64,000 nucleotides of DNA from positions 137,418,671 through 137,482,670 of the forward strand of contig NC_061121.1 in NCBI RefSeq assembly GCF_002878395.1, written 5' to 3'. The DNA is from Capsicum annuum (lineage: Eukaryota > Streptophyta > Magnoliopsida > Solanales > Solanaceae). The notes beneath the pieces were generated by a model. That model was not told the DNA's origin. It ran no database searches and saw only the letters and a program-made list of their open reading frames with translations. Of this stretch, positions 35,280-46,392 are shown one piece after another. The first letter of the stretch is position 1. Every line of letters starts with the position of its first letter. Position numbers and translations under genes: made by a program.

Positions 35280-36240
35280 TTTAGCAGGTGGTGTGGGTAT
35301 GTGCTACCGCTACACGAGATAAGGACCTCGAGCCTGCGGCTAAGGATCCTACCAAAATTCATAGATGACACAAAGGTATAGTACAACAGGGAGATGCAAC
35401 CTTAACTAGAGACCAATACAGAAGGCCTTCACTAGATCCTATTCCTACTCCTATGCTATAAATTTATCCACCTACTCTAATAGTGGTCTAGGCCAGTTCG
35501 GGCTCGATTGGGATTTACTTCTTCTTTACTGCTCAGAGATGCATTCATTTAGATCTTGGGATTAGTTGGTAGTTCACCATTTGATGGTTCTCAGTCTGTG
35601 GAACAGAGTGGTATTGAGGAAGAAGCACAACTTGTATCTATTGTTGAGGACCCTTCTATGCCGGTGATTTCTCACTCTATTATTGCCCAACAAGCTATGT
35701 CTGTTGAGGAGCAGAAAATGTTGGTAGATTTTTTCAATTGACTTTGCGTAGGTTTTTTGGTGCACCGAGGATGCTTATGAGTTCTTGGTTTCTTATGAGG
35801 ATAAGGTCTGTAACTTTATCGTCATGGTGTGGATTACATTGCCTTCTTGTTGGATTTGATGGCTCAACATTGGTGCGGTGGCTATCTTGATTCCAATCTA
35901 GATGGATCTCCCTCTTTGACATGGACTTAGTTCTCTGAGGTTTTCTTGATGAAGTATATGCTTAGTAGTCTTAGAGATCATTTGACGGACTAATTTTTTA
36001 GATTAGAGCAGGGCTTATGACTGTTGTACAGTATGAGGCTCGATTTCATGAGTTGTCTAGGCATGTTACATCTATCTTGCATCTAGTATGAGTGGTTCAA
36101 TAATTTTTTTGGGGATTGAGACTTTCTCTGCAATGCCCTACATTGTCAATGCGTTAGCTCATGGTAATATGCTCTTAGAGTTAAATGAGTAGAATAGTGT
36201 TAATGACTTAGTCTCATTTTTTTACTTCCAAAGTTAGCAC
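35280..36240 (+). pseudogene. Element G: N-terminal Gag, cut by element H
   Basis: Broken frames show the usual Gag order. The variable N-terminus includes 35556-35741, with VEEQKMLVDFF near its end. A capsid segment with DAYEFLVSYEDKV follows (about 35770-35810), then VDYIAFLLDLMAQHW (35830-35875), LTWTFSEVFLMKY-like sequence (about 35915-35960) and SLRDHLTD (about 35970-35990). The sequence stops resembling Gag near 36240, where LTR H begins, before any zinc knuckle. The rest of G is not found in the window. Confidence 0.78.
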
Positions 36241-36253
36241 AGTTTAAACCATA

Positions 36254-38390
36254 TATAATTTCCCTAATTTCATCTTTTTATCATGTGCAAAATTGAATAA
36301 GCTTTCCATCGATATAATATTCGCTCAAATCTGATACCCGGCCAAGAAGTTATGGCTAATTTAAGTCCTAGTAATAAAACACCGTCATTTTGGTGCTTGG
36401 CGCATCGTAGAAGGGGTCTATTTCACAATTTTCAAATTGTAGTAGCCTAGCGTGATTGTGGAGCATCGCGTTGAAGCTCTGTCCCAACCAGTGGGACAAC
36501 GCGATGGCTCCATGTCGCGGTGACCCTAAGAATCCCATTTGTTAATTTCTAGTGAGCCACTATGATTGTGGTGCGTCGCTGTGGCCCATAAAATTGGGCT
36601 CCCAATTATAATTTTATTCCATCTAATTAAGGATACATTATGTATTTTCCACCTCGTTATCAGCTTAAACACCGGATTTAATCCCAAAGACTACAGAATA
36701 CATTCACAATCATCCAAATTACTCAAGAACACTCTCTAGGACTTCAAACAAAAAACCCAAATAACTCAAGATTCAACTGTGGGTTTTCAAAACTAATTGA
36801 AGATTTGAAATCCCTAAACCATAATCTTTAAGAATCATTCATCAATTCCTAAATTAAGGTACGTGGGGTTTTCCTAAAAATCTCATGGGCATAGAAATCA
36901 TGATTTTAAGAAAAGGCTTTTAGATTTATGATTTACAATTATGTTTTAGAAGTCTCAATGACATTGTTTTGGTCTTTAGGCCTTTCCCCAAAATGATTTG
37001 AAATTCTATCTATATATATATTCATGTGTTTAAGGATGAATATTCAATTGAGAGCATGAATTAAAATGAATACCTCTCTTGATATGATTTTTCACATTAT
37101 TTGTATGATATGGATTGTTTTGAAAAGCATGATATGAAAGGTCTTGATTTATACTATGATTTGAACATGATTGTGGAATCAAAAGAGAGGGTTGTGCATG
37201 TAGATAAATGTTGAATATACATATAATGAAAGAGTGCATGGTTTTGGCAAAAGCGCATGACCACCATATGTTTGAAGAATTCCTACATAGTCTTGACTTA
37301 TATTTCAGAACATGAAATCTCTTATACTATTTAAATATTTGGGTGGTCTGAATTGAGTTTTGATGAAAGAATCATGTATAGTGCATTATGGCTCAAAAAA
37401 AGGACTTGCAAGTCTTGGTATGACGACACCAACTCAAATAATGCCATGTTAATTCAGAATAAGATAGAATGCATGTTTGAAATCAGATTTTTAGATTTTT
37501 AAAACTAGAACGATGCATGTTTCAAAATAGACTAAAATTGGGCATAAAGAGAGCTTATATGGTTCGTCTAAGAAGGCACAAGTTAAAACAACTCATTTTC
37601 CAAAACCGTGATTTGTCGATTTAGGTATATTATTATACGTTGGCCTAGTTCCCTATAGCATATCAGACTCAGACACTCCAACCCTTGCGGCATACTTGGG
37701 TTGGGGGCTTCCCCGCCGAGTCAATGGCAGATTCCATATAGCCCGTGGAATATTGGAATTGTAGGGGAGTGCTACCTAACTTAGAAGTACTACAATGATC
37801 AGAGGCTGCATTGACAGAAAAGTTTTACAATTATCAAAGATGCCCATGTGTTTTGGAATTTATATCATATTTGATGTTTTATGACTAGATATCAACTATT
37901 TTATTTATATTAAAAGCTTTATTTTGGATTTTTCTGCATACCAGTACATCTGTATTGACCCCCTAACTTTCAGGTTCTAAGGCACAATCTAGGGGTCCTG
38001 ATGAGCAGTAGATTTCTTTAGAAAGAAGTGCAGGGTCTAGTCAGTGGGCCTTCAATATTTTAGAATGCCTAGTTATTTTTAGACATTTATTATCAGTTAT
38101 GGTTTTAGTCTACTGGGGGCTTGTCCCTGCTTTTCAGACAGTTATCTTTCGATCATGTAGTAGATATTTTGCAGACTGTTCTAGAAGTTGTTTAGTTATT
38201 TTCAGATTTCATTCCAGATTATTAAACTGAAATCCAGAGTATGACCATATTTCTGTATTAGATCAACATTCTGTATTTTTTTTACTATATGAATGTTGTG
38301 CGTGATTACCAGATCAAATAGATTAGGATGCCTGGTCCTTCATAGTTTGAGATGTCCATCATAGCCAAGCCCTATTTTGGGTCGTGATAA
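36254..38390 (+). repeat. Element H: 5' LTR
   Basis: This LTR of about 2.1 kb ends ..CCATCATAGCCAAGCCCTATTTTGGGTCGTGATAA with a primer site 3 bp later. The start is approximate (TATAATTTCCC near 36254, just after Gag of G). It contains a GCGATCGC-type word block (36390-36590) and the 'GGCATACTTGGGTTGGGGGCTTCCCCGCCGAGTC' region (about 37690), a marker phrase of this LTR type. No genes are visible. Confidence 0.8.
36390..36590. repeat. GCGATCGC-type word block in LTR H
   Basis: Words include TTGGCGCATCG, AGCGTGATTGTGG, GCATCGCGTTGAAG, ACAACGCGATGGC, CATGTCGCGGTGACC, CTATGATTGTGG and GCGTCGCTGTGG. The block starts about 140 bp into the LTR. Confidence 0.7.
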
Positions 38391-38393
38391 ACT

Positions 38394-38405
38394 TGGTATC
38401 AGAGC
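38394..38405 (+). other. Element H primer-binding site, intact
   Basis: TGGTATCAGAGC is a perfect match to the initiator-Met tRNA primer site and lies 3 bp after the LTR. Confidence 0.95.
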
Positions 38406-38599
38406 ACGGTTCATGGTCCCAGGGTGTCTTTAAAATCACGTCGGGTAGAGTTATGTTTATGGGTGTATAGTGTGCAACACTTTAGGAATATTTCCCCTCT
38501 TTGTATTTTAGTTCAGGCTTTGGAGTCTAATTTGTCCTATAATCCTTGATATATAGTATTTCAGAAAAACAATCATTCCACCCCATCGTACTATCAATC

Positions 38600-39765
38600 A
38601 GAATACACAGACAGATGAGGTCTATCTCATTCATAGGATGAGGACCTGAAATAATGCTCAGACTCTGGAGATTTATACTACTTTGGGAGTCCCACTTACT
38701 CAGACTAGCCTACCTAGGGCACACAGAGCTCTTCAGACGGGGACTGACCGCACTCAGCCTCGCGAAAGAGAGGTATCGAATGCAGAGTTCATATAGTCCA
38801 TTCACATGCTTGCTCAATTTATAGCCATACATACTTAACGGTCAAAAGATGTTGGGTCGGCATCGGTCACATCTGAGGCTACTAGGGTGGGATACCTCAT
38901 GAGAATGAACCCACCCAAGTTTTCAAGCACCAAGGTAGAAGAGGATCCACAGGATTTTATGGATGAGATGGAGAAGATCTTCAAGATAATGCATATAGAT
39001 GAGGTGGAACGGGTGGAATTAGCTGCTTACCATCTTAAAGAAGTTGCAAACCAGTGGTATAATGAGTGGGAGGATTCTAAGGGTGAGAGTGGTGAGCCCA
39101 CGATATGGGGCGAGTTCGTGGAAGCCTTCCTTGATCGGTTCTTTCACCTTATGTTGAGAGAGGCCAAAGCTAAGAAGTTTATAAACCCTATGCAAGGGAA
39201 AATGAGTGTGAAGGAATACACGCTAAAATTTAAACAACTAGCCTGTTATGCTCTGTAGATGGTTGGTAATATGAGAGCCCAAATGAGAAAATTTTCATCC
39301 AGCCTTTCGTATAACTTAGTGCTTTAATGTAAGGGGGCTATGCTAAACAGGGACATGGACTTCTGTAGGCTGTCAGTGCATATGCAGTAGGTGCACGAGT
39401 AGAAGAAGAGAATCATTGAATATAGGGAGAAGGAAAAATAGGCAAAGAGAGACAAAACAGCGGATCAGAACCACAGTCAGCCACAGAGTGGTAATCCCTA
39501 GTCCACAGCTAGCACCCAAACCTCTAGTAGACCGACGAACTTAGAGTTTCCAAACTAATCTTAGATCCAGAGCTCAGTTTACCCAGTCATATGGCAGTAT
39601 AGCTCAGCAGCATCGTACGTTTCCGCGTTATGAGATCTGCGGTAGGCATCATCCAGAGAGGTGTCAGCTAGGTTCGCTGGTATGCTATTTATGTAGTCAG
39701 TTGGGTTATTTTCAGAGATATTGTCCTTTGGCTAGAAGGAGTGTTAGTGGTGCTAAATCTCAGGA
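38600..39765 (+). pseudogene. Element H: Gag
   Basis: This is the longest-preserved Gag in the window. The capsid frame 38887-39258 holds RMNPPKFSSTKVEEDPQDFM, DEMEKIFKIMHIDEVERVEL, AAYHLKEVANQWYNEW and FLDRFFHLMLREAKA, all hallmark chromovirus Gag phrases. A stop (TAG) ends this frame at 39256-39258. Gln/Lys-rich sequence follows, then two knuckles: EICGRHHPERC (about 39637-39665) and CYLCSQLGYFQRYC (about 39680-39725), the second with Tyr in place of His. One early stretch before 38887 is broken. The Gag protein would package element RNA. Confidence 0.85.
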
Positions 39766-40380
39766 AAATTCTTCTGCACCACCACCACCCCAAAAGGGTG
39801 CCACCTTAGTTGCCGAGAGTGGTCACAACCGGTTATATGCGTTGTCCAACCGCCAGGAAGTGGAAGCCTCACCAGATGTAATCACTAGTAAGTTACAAAT
39901 CTTTTCCCGTGATGCTTATGTATTACTTAATCCCGATTCTACCTTATCCTATGTGACCTGTTTTATGGCTGTCAGGTTTGGGTTTGAGCCCGATGAAATT
40001 ACGAAACCTTTTTCTGTTTCCACTCCAGTGGGTGATTCTATTATGGCTAGAAGAGTGTATAGAAATTATGTGGTGACTGTTTGTTGCCGGGATACCGTGG
40101 CAGACCTCATATACCTAGATATGATTAATTTTGATACTATCCTAGGGATGGACTGGCTTCATTCATATTATGCCACATTAAATTATAGAACCCGAAGAGT
40201 CATTTTTTTTTTCTGAATGAACCAGTGATATAATGGGAGGGGCATTCTTTTGCGCCTAGAGGGAACTTTATATCTTATGTCAGAGCTCGTAAACTTATCT
40301 CCAAAGGTTGTTTATATCATCCTATTTGGGTTAAAGATTCTAATGTCGAAAGTGTTCCTCTCCAGTTAGTCCCTATGGTA
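39765..40380 (+). pseudogene. Element H: protease
   Basis: The frame 39701-40216 continues from the second knuckle into the aspartic protease: LNPDSTLSYVTCFMA (about 39925-39970) with the catalytic Asp, STPVGDSIMARRVYRN, then LIYLDMINFDTILGMDWLHS (about 40105-40165). The homopolymer T(9) at about 40202 ends the frame and may be the site of a small length change. This is the best-kept protease in the window, although the downstream linker is frame-shifted. Confidence 0.88.
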
Positions 40381-41340
40381 AATGAGTTTCCATAAGTCTT
40401 TCCAGATGATCTCCCAAGAATACCACCTGATAGGGAAATAGATTTTGGTATTGATTTGATTCCATACACCCATCCTATTTCTATTTCGCCATATAGGATG
40501 GCTCCTGTAGAACTGAAAGAGTTGAAAGAACAGCTAGCACACCTTCTAGTCAAAGTTTTTATACATCCCAGTGTTTCTCCCTAGGGTGTACCTGTAATCT
40601 TCATGCTAAAGAAAGATGGTTCCTTGCTTATGTGCGTAGATTACCGCCAGCTAAATAAGGTCACTGTAAAAAATAAATATCCTCTACCTAGGATTGATGA
40701 TCTTTTTGACCAACTTTAGGGTGGTAAATATTTTTCATTGATAGACCTTTGTTCGGGATACCATCAGTTGAAAGTTAAAGAGTCAGACATTCCCAAAACA
40801 ACTTTTCGAGCCAGATACGATCATTAAGAATTCCTACTCATGTCCTTTGGGTTGACTATCACCCTGGCATCCTTCATGGATCTTATGAATAGGGTGTTCC
40901 ATCAGTTTTTAGATCTTTTTGTTATAGTTTTTATTGATGATATTCTAATTTATTCCAAGAGTGAGGAAGACTATGCCAATCACCTCCGAATCATCATTAA
41001 GTCTCTCAAAGATCATAAGTTATATGCAAAATTTTCTAAGTGCAAATTTTGGTTTAATGTTATTTCTTTCTTGGGGAATATCATGTATAGTGATGGGATT
41101 AAAGTTGATCCTTATAAGATTAAGGCAGTAAGAAAATGGCCTAGACCCATGACTCCAATCGATATTCGGAGCTTCTTGGGTTTGGCAGGGTATTACAGAA
41201 GATTTGTAGAGAGTTTTTCTTCCATAGCTGCAATACTTACTAAGTTGACTAATAAAAAAGGTGATGTTGTATGGTCTGACTCCTATGAGAATAGCTTTGA
41301 GAAGTTAAAAGATAAGTTGACAACTGCTCTTTTTTTGACT
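40380..41340 (+). pseudogene. Element H: reverse transcriptase
   Basis: Ordered RT motifs: [58 protein letters not shown] (about 40590-40650), [15 protein letters not shown] and [16 protein letters not shown]. An MSFGLT block follows within the open frame 40840-41451. The catalytic box FIDD is intact (40930-40941), followed by ILIYSKSEEDY, then SFLGLAGYYRRFVESFSSIA. Stops replace single residues (for example at about 40582 and 40718), and one codon of a FRARYDHYEF-like run is a stop. Of all RT copies here it is the least damaged, but it is still not translatable through. Confidence 0.9.
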
Positions 41341-41930
41341 CTTTCGAAAGGTACGGGGGGGTTGTTGTGTACTGTGATTCATCCCGTGTGGGACTTGGGT
41401 GTGTACTTATGCAGCATGGTAAGGTGGTGGCCTATGCATCTAGGTAGTTGAAGGTTCAAGACCAAAATTACCCCACCCATGACTTGGAGTTAGCGGCTAT
41501 GGTGTTTGCGCTTAAAATCTGGCGGCATTATCTCTATAGGATACATATTGATATATTTACTTACCACAAAAGTTTATAGTATGTTTTCTCACAGAAATAA
41601 TTAAATCTCAGGAAAAGGCGTTGGTTTTAGATTTTAAAGGATTATGACATAAGCCTGCACTACCATCCGAGCAAGGCAAATATGGTAGATGACGCCCTTA
41701 GCAGGTTATCTATGGGCAGTCTTTCTCATGTTGAAAAAGGAAAGAGGGAGATGGTGAAAGATATTCACCAATTTGCAAATCTAGGAGTACGACTCTTGGA
41801 TTTCAAAGATAGCAGAGTGGTTACTCATGAGGTAGCAAAATCTTCCCTTTGTGCAGTAGTTAAAGAAAAGCAGGTTATAATATCCCATCTTAATGCAGAT
41901 AAAGAAAGGTGTGGGTCAACAGAAGGTGAT
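41340..41930 (+). pseudogene. Element H: RNase H
   Basis: After a one-base shift inside a G run (41355-41361), RNase H appears in another frame: a YCDSSRVGLGCVLMQHGKVV segment, then [24 protein letters not shown] (about 41467-41540). The tail includes LHYHPSKANMVDDALSRLSM (41660-41715), the standard RNase H-to-integrase boundary phrase. Stops lie at about 41448 and 41577-41600. Confidence 0.87.
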
Positions 41931-42860
41931 GTCTTTTGAAATTGGTGGTGATAGAATCTTGAGATATCAAGGTAGACTATGTATGCCAGATGTAGATGAG
42001 TTGTAAAAGAGGATCCTTATCGAAGCCCACACTTTGAGATATGTTATTCACCCATGTACTACTAAGATGTATGATGATCTAAAAGCTATATACTGGTGGA
42101 ATGATATGAAGCGTGATGTGGCTAATTTTGTTGTCAAGTGTTTAAATTGTCACCAAGTTAAGATAGAGCATATGAGACTAAGTGGTACATCCCAAGAGAT
42201 AGCTTTGCCTTTGTGAAAATGGGAGATTATCAATATGGACTTTATTACGGGACTTCCAAAATCCCGAAACTAGTATAATTCTATTTGGATGATTATAGAT
42301 CGGCTGACCAAGTTAGCTCATTTTTACCGGTGAGGACCAACTATTCGGGAGATGATTATTCCAAGCTTTACATTGAAGAAATAATCCTCTTGCATGGAGC
42401 ACCTGTATCGATCATATATAACTAAGGTATGCAATTCTCTTCTCAGTTTTGGAGATCTTTTCAGAGGGGTTTAGGTACCCAAGTGAATCTGAGTACTGCA
42501 TTCCACTCTCAGACTTATGGGCAAGCTGAGTGTATTATTCAGACCCTTGAGGATATATTGAGGGCCTGCGTGATTGACTTCAAAGGTACTTGGTTAGATC
42601 TCTTGACATTGATAGAGTTTGCATATAATAATAGTTATCATGTCAGTATTAAGACGGCTTCTTTTGAGGCACTATATGGGAGAAGATGTAGGTCGCCAAT
42701 AGGGTGGTATGAAGTAGATGAGACACAGTTGTTTGGGCCGGATCTTGTTCATTAGGCAATGGAGGACGTAAAGATATTAGAGAATGACTTAAGACAGCCC
42801 AGAGTAGATAAAAATCATATACCGATGTTAGAAGAAGGGACACTTTAGGGTTGAAAATAC
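41930..42860 (+). pseudogene. Element H: integrase, cut at the junction with element I
   Basis: The zinc region is HPCTTKMYDDLKAIYWWNDM followed by KCLNCHQVK (42043-42160), with the HHCC residues visible. The core starts NMDFITGLPKSRN (about 42232-42270), followed by IIDRLTKLAHF and a frame break. A VSIIYN-stop-GMQFSSQFW block marks the second Asp region, where the Asp is Tyr-Asn. The third acid lies in AECIIQTLEDILRACVIDFK (about 42525-42585), then EFAYNNSYHVSIKTASFEALYGRRCRSPIGW. The sequence stops being H at about 42860, before the SH3/chromodomain tail, where another integrase begins. Confidence 0.87.
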
Positions 42861-43712
42861 CCTCGGGGTCCTAGAGGAACAATTCTATTAGCCCAAAATG
42901 CGCAATGATGTTTCTATGATTTGTGGCCAATGTAAGAATTATAGGAGTGATAAATCACGCCTCCTACCCCAAGGGTAGTTTACCCCACTGCCCACTCCCC
43001 TATGCCTATGGATAGATATCTCTATGGACTTTGTTTTGGGATTGCCGAGGATGAGGAGAGGTGGGGATAGCATTTTTATGGTGGTTGACCAATTCTCAAA
43101 GATGGCCCATTTTATCCCATGCTCTAAGAGTGAGGATGCATCTAGTGTATCCTCATTGTTTGAATAACATATTTTTAAATTACATGGGATCCCTCGTACC
43201 ATTATTAGTGATAGGGACTCCAAGTTCCTTAGTCACTTTTGAAAATCGATGTGGGGTAGGCTTGGTATAAAATTGCTATTCTTAACTTCTTGCCACCCAC
43301 AAATCGAAGGCCAAAGGGAAGTAGTAAATAAGACCTTTGGTTCTATGCTATGCTCCATGGTTAAAGGTAAGATGACTTGTTGGAAGGATCACCTACCCCT
43401 AGTCGAGTTTTCTTATAATCGTGTTATCCATTGGACTACCGGTATGACTCCCCTTAAGTGTGTGTATGGCCTAAATCCCCTTACCTCTTTAGATTTAACT
43501 CCCTTATTTAATGGTCTTGTGTTGAGTTTAGATGGAAATAAAAGAGAAGAAGTGATAAAAAAATTGCATAAAAAGGTCAGACTCTACCTTGAGAAGCGAA
43601 ACCAAGAAGTTGCTAAGAGGGCCAACAAGGGACGAAAAAGGCTTGTACTGGGACTGGGTGATTTGGTTTGGGTTCACCTTTTTAAGGATCTATTTCCAAC
43701 ACAAAGAAAATA
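42860..43712 (+). pseudogene. Element I: integrase of a second lineage
   Basis: The integrase enters mid-domain: FYWPKMRNDVSMICGQC carries the zinc-finger Cys, and [20 protein letters not shown] the first catalytic Asp (about 43010-43065). [20 protein letters not shown] comes next, then IPRTIISDRDSKFLSHFW with the second Asp (about 43190-43245), then REVVNKTFGSMLCSMVKGK with the Glu region. The tail has CVYGLNPLTSLDL, the ANKGRKR segment and GDLVWVHLFKDLFPTQRK. The NPLTPLDL-type phrase and GDLVWVHL tail set it apart from the integrases of A, D, H, K and L. One stop lies at about 43170 and another at 43711. The lineage within Ty3/gypsy is not assigned. Confidence 0.88.
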
Positions 43713-44005
43713 AAAGTTGATGCCAAAGGGTGATGTCCCCTTTCAAGTTCTTGAAATAATTAATGATAATCCATATAAAATCGATCTTTCTTTGGAATAC
43801 CAAGTGCATAACACATTAAATATGTGTAACATCTCACTTATTGACACTATTGAGAATGATGAAGCCATGAACTTGAGGTCAAATTCCTTCCAAGATGGAG
43901 AGAATGATATAGGAAAGAGGAGCTCAAGACTGTTTACAAGGAGCCAAGCTTGGGAATTGCAAATCCTTCAAGGCTTATTCATGTATATGAACGTGTGTGA
44001 ATACA
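43713..44005 (+). pseudogene. Element I: C-terminal polyprotein tail
   Basis: After a stop at 43711-43713, the open frame from 43717 encodes GDVPFQVLEIINDNPYKIDL, YQVHNTLNMCNISLIDTIEN and a FTRSQAWELQ end motif, which is the usual SH3-like C-terminus of this integrase type. The frame runs on to 44139, but I place the end of real coding near 44005, before the LTR. Confidence 0.8.
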
Positions 44006-44497
44006 TTTTGAGTTCCTCCAAGGTGTTTCACATTTTCAAGTATGAACCCATAACATTGAGTAATAATTTTATTACGGGTATTTTAGTAATATTTGTTATG
44101 GGACACTTTTGGGCCCATTATGTAGTAGACTATAAATAGTTAGTATGAGACACTTTTGGGCCATTATATAGTAGACTATAAATAGCTAATTGTTAGGGTT
44201 ATTTCTTCTTAGCTTATCTTTTATATTGAATGAACATTTCTCTTGAAAGAGTGTTGGTGAAACTTTTGCTGATTGTTTGCTTAGAAATGAGGGTTTTGAG
44301 GGTATTGAATCCCTCTTGGTCCATATAAGAAATTAGAGTTTGATTCTATGAGTTTTAGGGATCTTCGAGTTTGATACACTCATTGGTTTTTCGTTCCTTT
44401 TAGTTTCTTATGACAATTTATCTATCTTTATTTTCTTGCATGGATTATCTTTTGGTTCTTTACGTAGATTTCATCTTTCATAGCTTGATCCGTATCA
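44006..44497 (+). repeat. Element I: short 3' LTR
   Basis: This is a short LTR (about 450-500 bp, left edge uncertain) ending near ..TGATCCGTATCA at 44497. It contains a duplicated segment with TATAAATAG and then AT-rich untranslated sequence. At 44498 the sequence becomes element J. Only one LTR of I is present, because its 5' part was lost at the H junction. Confidence 0.65.
44098..44190 (+). promoter_or_regulatory. Tandem-duplicated TATA segment in LTR I
   Basis: Two adjacent copies (44098-44144 and 44145-44190, 47 and 46 bp) each contain GGACACTTTTGGGCC-like sequence and TATAAATAG (44131-44139 and 44177-44185). The second copy differs at a few bases. TATAAATAG fits a plant TATA box, so this is probably the LTR core promoter in duplicate. 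Use in vivo is not shown by the sequence. Confidence 0.8.
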
Positions 44498-45200
44498 CTT
44501 TCATATGGGTAAATCATGTGGCTACTCAGACTTTTCCATCGGTATAAGTGTGATCCTAAATCCAAAATGCCATAGGTACTTAGACTTCCCTTGCATTTGT
44601 AGCCCCGATGCTATGGGTACTCAGACTTCCCTTCATCTGTAACTCAAAACCCAATCACGACTCGTTTTCCTTAAAAATTTCATTACTCAATCTATCATAG
44701 GAAAAGGCTCACCCAACATCATTATTAAAATAAATAGAAAACTAAAAATGAAAATAATCAATTCACAAAATTTTCATGGTTTGTGTGAACTAAATTTAAG
44801 TATTTTAAAATAATAAATACGCATAGGTGCAGGGCCACAAAACCCACTACAAGACTTGTAATGACCTCACTACATAATCCAAAAGTATAAGAAGGGAAAA
44901 AAGGATCCCTGAAATAACATTGATAACCCTGTAGAAAATGGGACACAGAGTCGTGATCGTGGTATAATCAGTGCAATCGCAATACCGTAATCGCATTCCT
45001 CAAGTCATGATTGTGGTACCTTAGGCATTCTACTCCCCTATTTTTCCCTATTTTCTACATGGATTCCACACTTCTTAACTTAGTTATGTAAACATGAACA
45101 TAACGGGTTGCCTCCCATCAAACTCTTTATTTAACATCACGACATAATGCCTCTTTAACTATCATTTATGTCTTCACTTAAAGGATTTGAATTTCATACC
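44498..45200 (-). other. Element J: truncated interior without ORF 2
   Basis: This is non-coding interior of a C-type element. 44520-44750 matches C at 12150-12420, and 45100-45200 matches C at about 14530-14620. The part of C that lies between (about 12450-14100, including the transposon-protein ORF) is missing here. A GCGATCGC-type block is at 44945-45015 (GTCGTGATCGTGG, GCAATCGCAATACC, GTAATCGCATTCC). Confidence 0.65.
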
Positions 45201-45218
45201 TAATTTTTGATCAATACA

Positions 45219-46241
45219 TCATTGAAGTGCATTGAGAAAATGGAAGGGCATGACAAAACATCTTCTATCATGGTACTTTGAGGAATTGAACCTTTTACCT
45301 AATTTGGCATCCAATTTTGAAATAGGCTTATTAGGTATTGGTGAGAACATCAAGTATACACTTTCTCCACCTTGAACTTTGAATTTATTGACCTTCAATT
45401 GATGGGCTTCATTGGGCCTTATTAGGATGAAAAACTCCAAAATATACAAATCTTGTACCTCATCTCCATTGTTCATGATTTTCTTGGGTGGTTTAATTTT
45501 CATCACGTCCACCAAACACAATGTTGAAAGGTGGTTTGAATAAGGTATTCTTCCTAACTCTAGAGTCGCATTTCTCTAGACATTCTCATCCCATAATGGA
45601 CTAGAGACTTCGCAAAAGATTTGCTTGTCATCTTCTTCACTCTAGTACTATTTCCTCATTTTTTGCATTATCTCCTACATTTGGTTTGGTAGGTTGTGAA
45701 ATCACCGAGGATACTTCAATATAAATCTCACCATGATCCTGTGGCTTGACATCTTTTATTCCTTAACCTCATTTTGAATTATGGGTATGTTTACAGTTTT
45801 TGAGATGTCAGACTCATTACCCATTTCTTCTATCCTTTTGATTTTCTTTTTACATGGCCTAATGGATTAATGTATGAGATGTATGTTATCCCCTGTTATT
45901 TCTACCTGATCAAAGATAAGTTTAAGTATTGCTTCAACGCCATTATATTTGGCACATTGTTCTTCCTTTTTCTCATCATAAGACCTATAAAACTCATAAG
46001 AAGAACTAGCATTTGGGTTAGTATAACGAGGGGAAGGGGCATTTGGATAATTGCTCCAATGTCCATCTAGACCACCACATAAGAAATAATCATACTCCCA
46101 AGAGGATCAAGATGGTGCACACATCTCTTTTCAGGGAGCATATCTACAATCTTGCCAAAAGTGGGATCCACCACAATATGGACATGGAATATCAAGATAA
46201 GATTTCCAACCACTAAACTTGTAATCATTCAAAGATGCCAT
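45219..46241 (-). pseudogene. Element J: zinc-knuckle ORF
   Basis: A start ATG is visible at 46239-46241. The protein begins MASLNDYKFSGWKSYLDIP and has a CPYCGGSHFWQDC knuckle soon after, then a second degraded knuckle. An acidic middle follows, and a C-terminal region with NEAHQLKVNKFKVQGGESVY and KLGKRFNSSKYHDRR (about 45270-45440). The paralogue in C (14690-15720) has the same order. Frame breaks lie at about 46130 and between 45900 and 45540. It is possibly Gag-like, and its function is not known. Confidence 0.62.
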
Positions 46242-46370
46242 AGTTACAAATAAACAAAAATAAAAATCTACCTAAAACAAGGAACAAAAGAAAATGACAA
46301 ATAAATATTTACAAGTTTGAACCAAAGCAAGTAAGCTAAAATTCTAAACTAACTCAATACGCCAAATTGT

Positions 46371-46388
46371 TCCCTAACATCAACACCA
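46371..46388 (-). other. Element J primer-binding site, decayed tRNA-Asp type
   Basis: TCCCTAACATCAACACCA sits at the same place relative to the LTR as the tRNA-Asp site of C and matches the tRNA-Asp 3' end at 11 of 18 positions, mostly through C-to-T/G-to-A changes. Confidence 0.6.
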
Positions 46389-46392
46389 TTTT

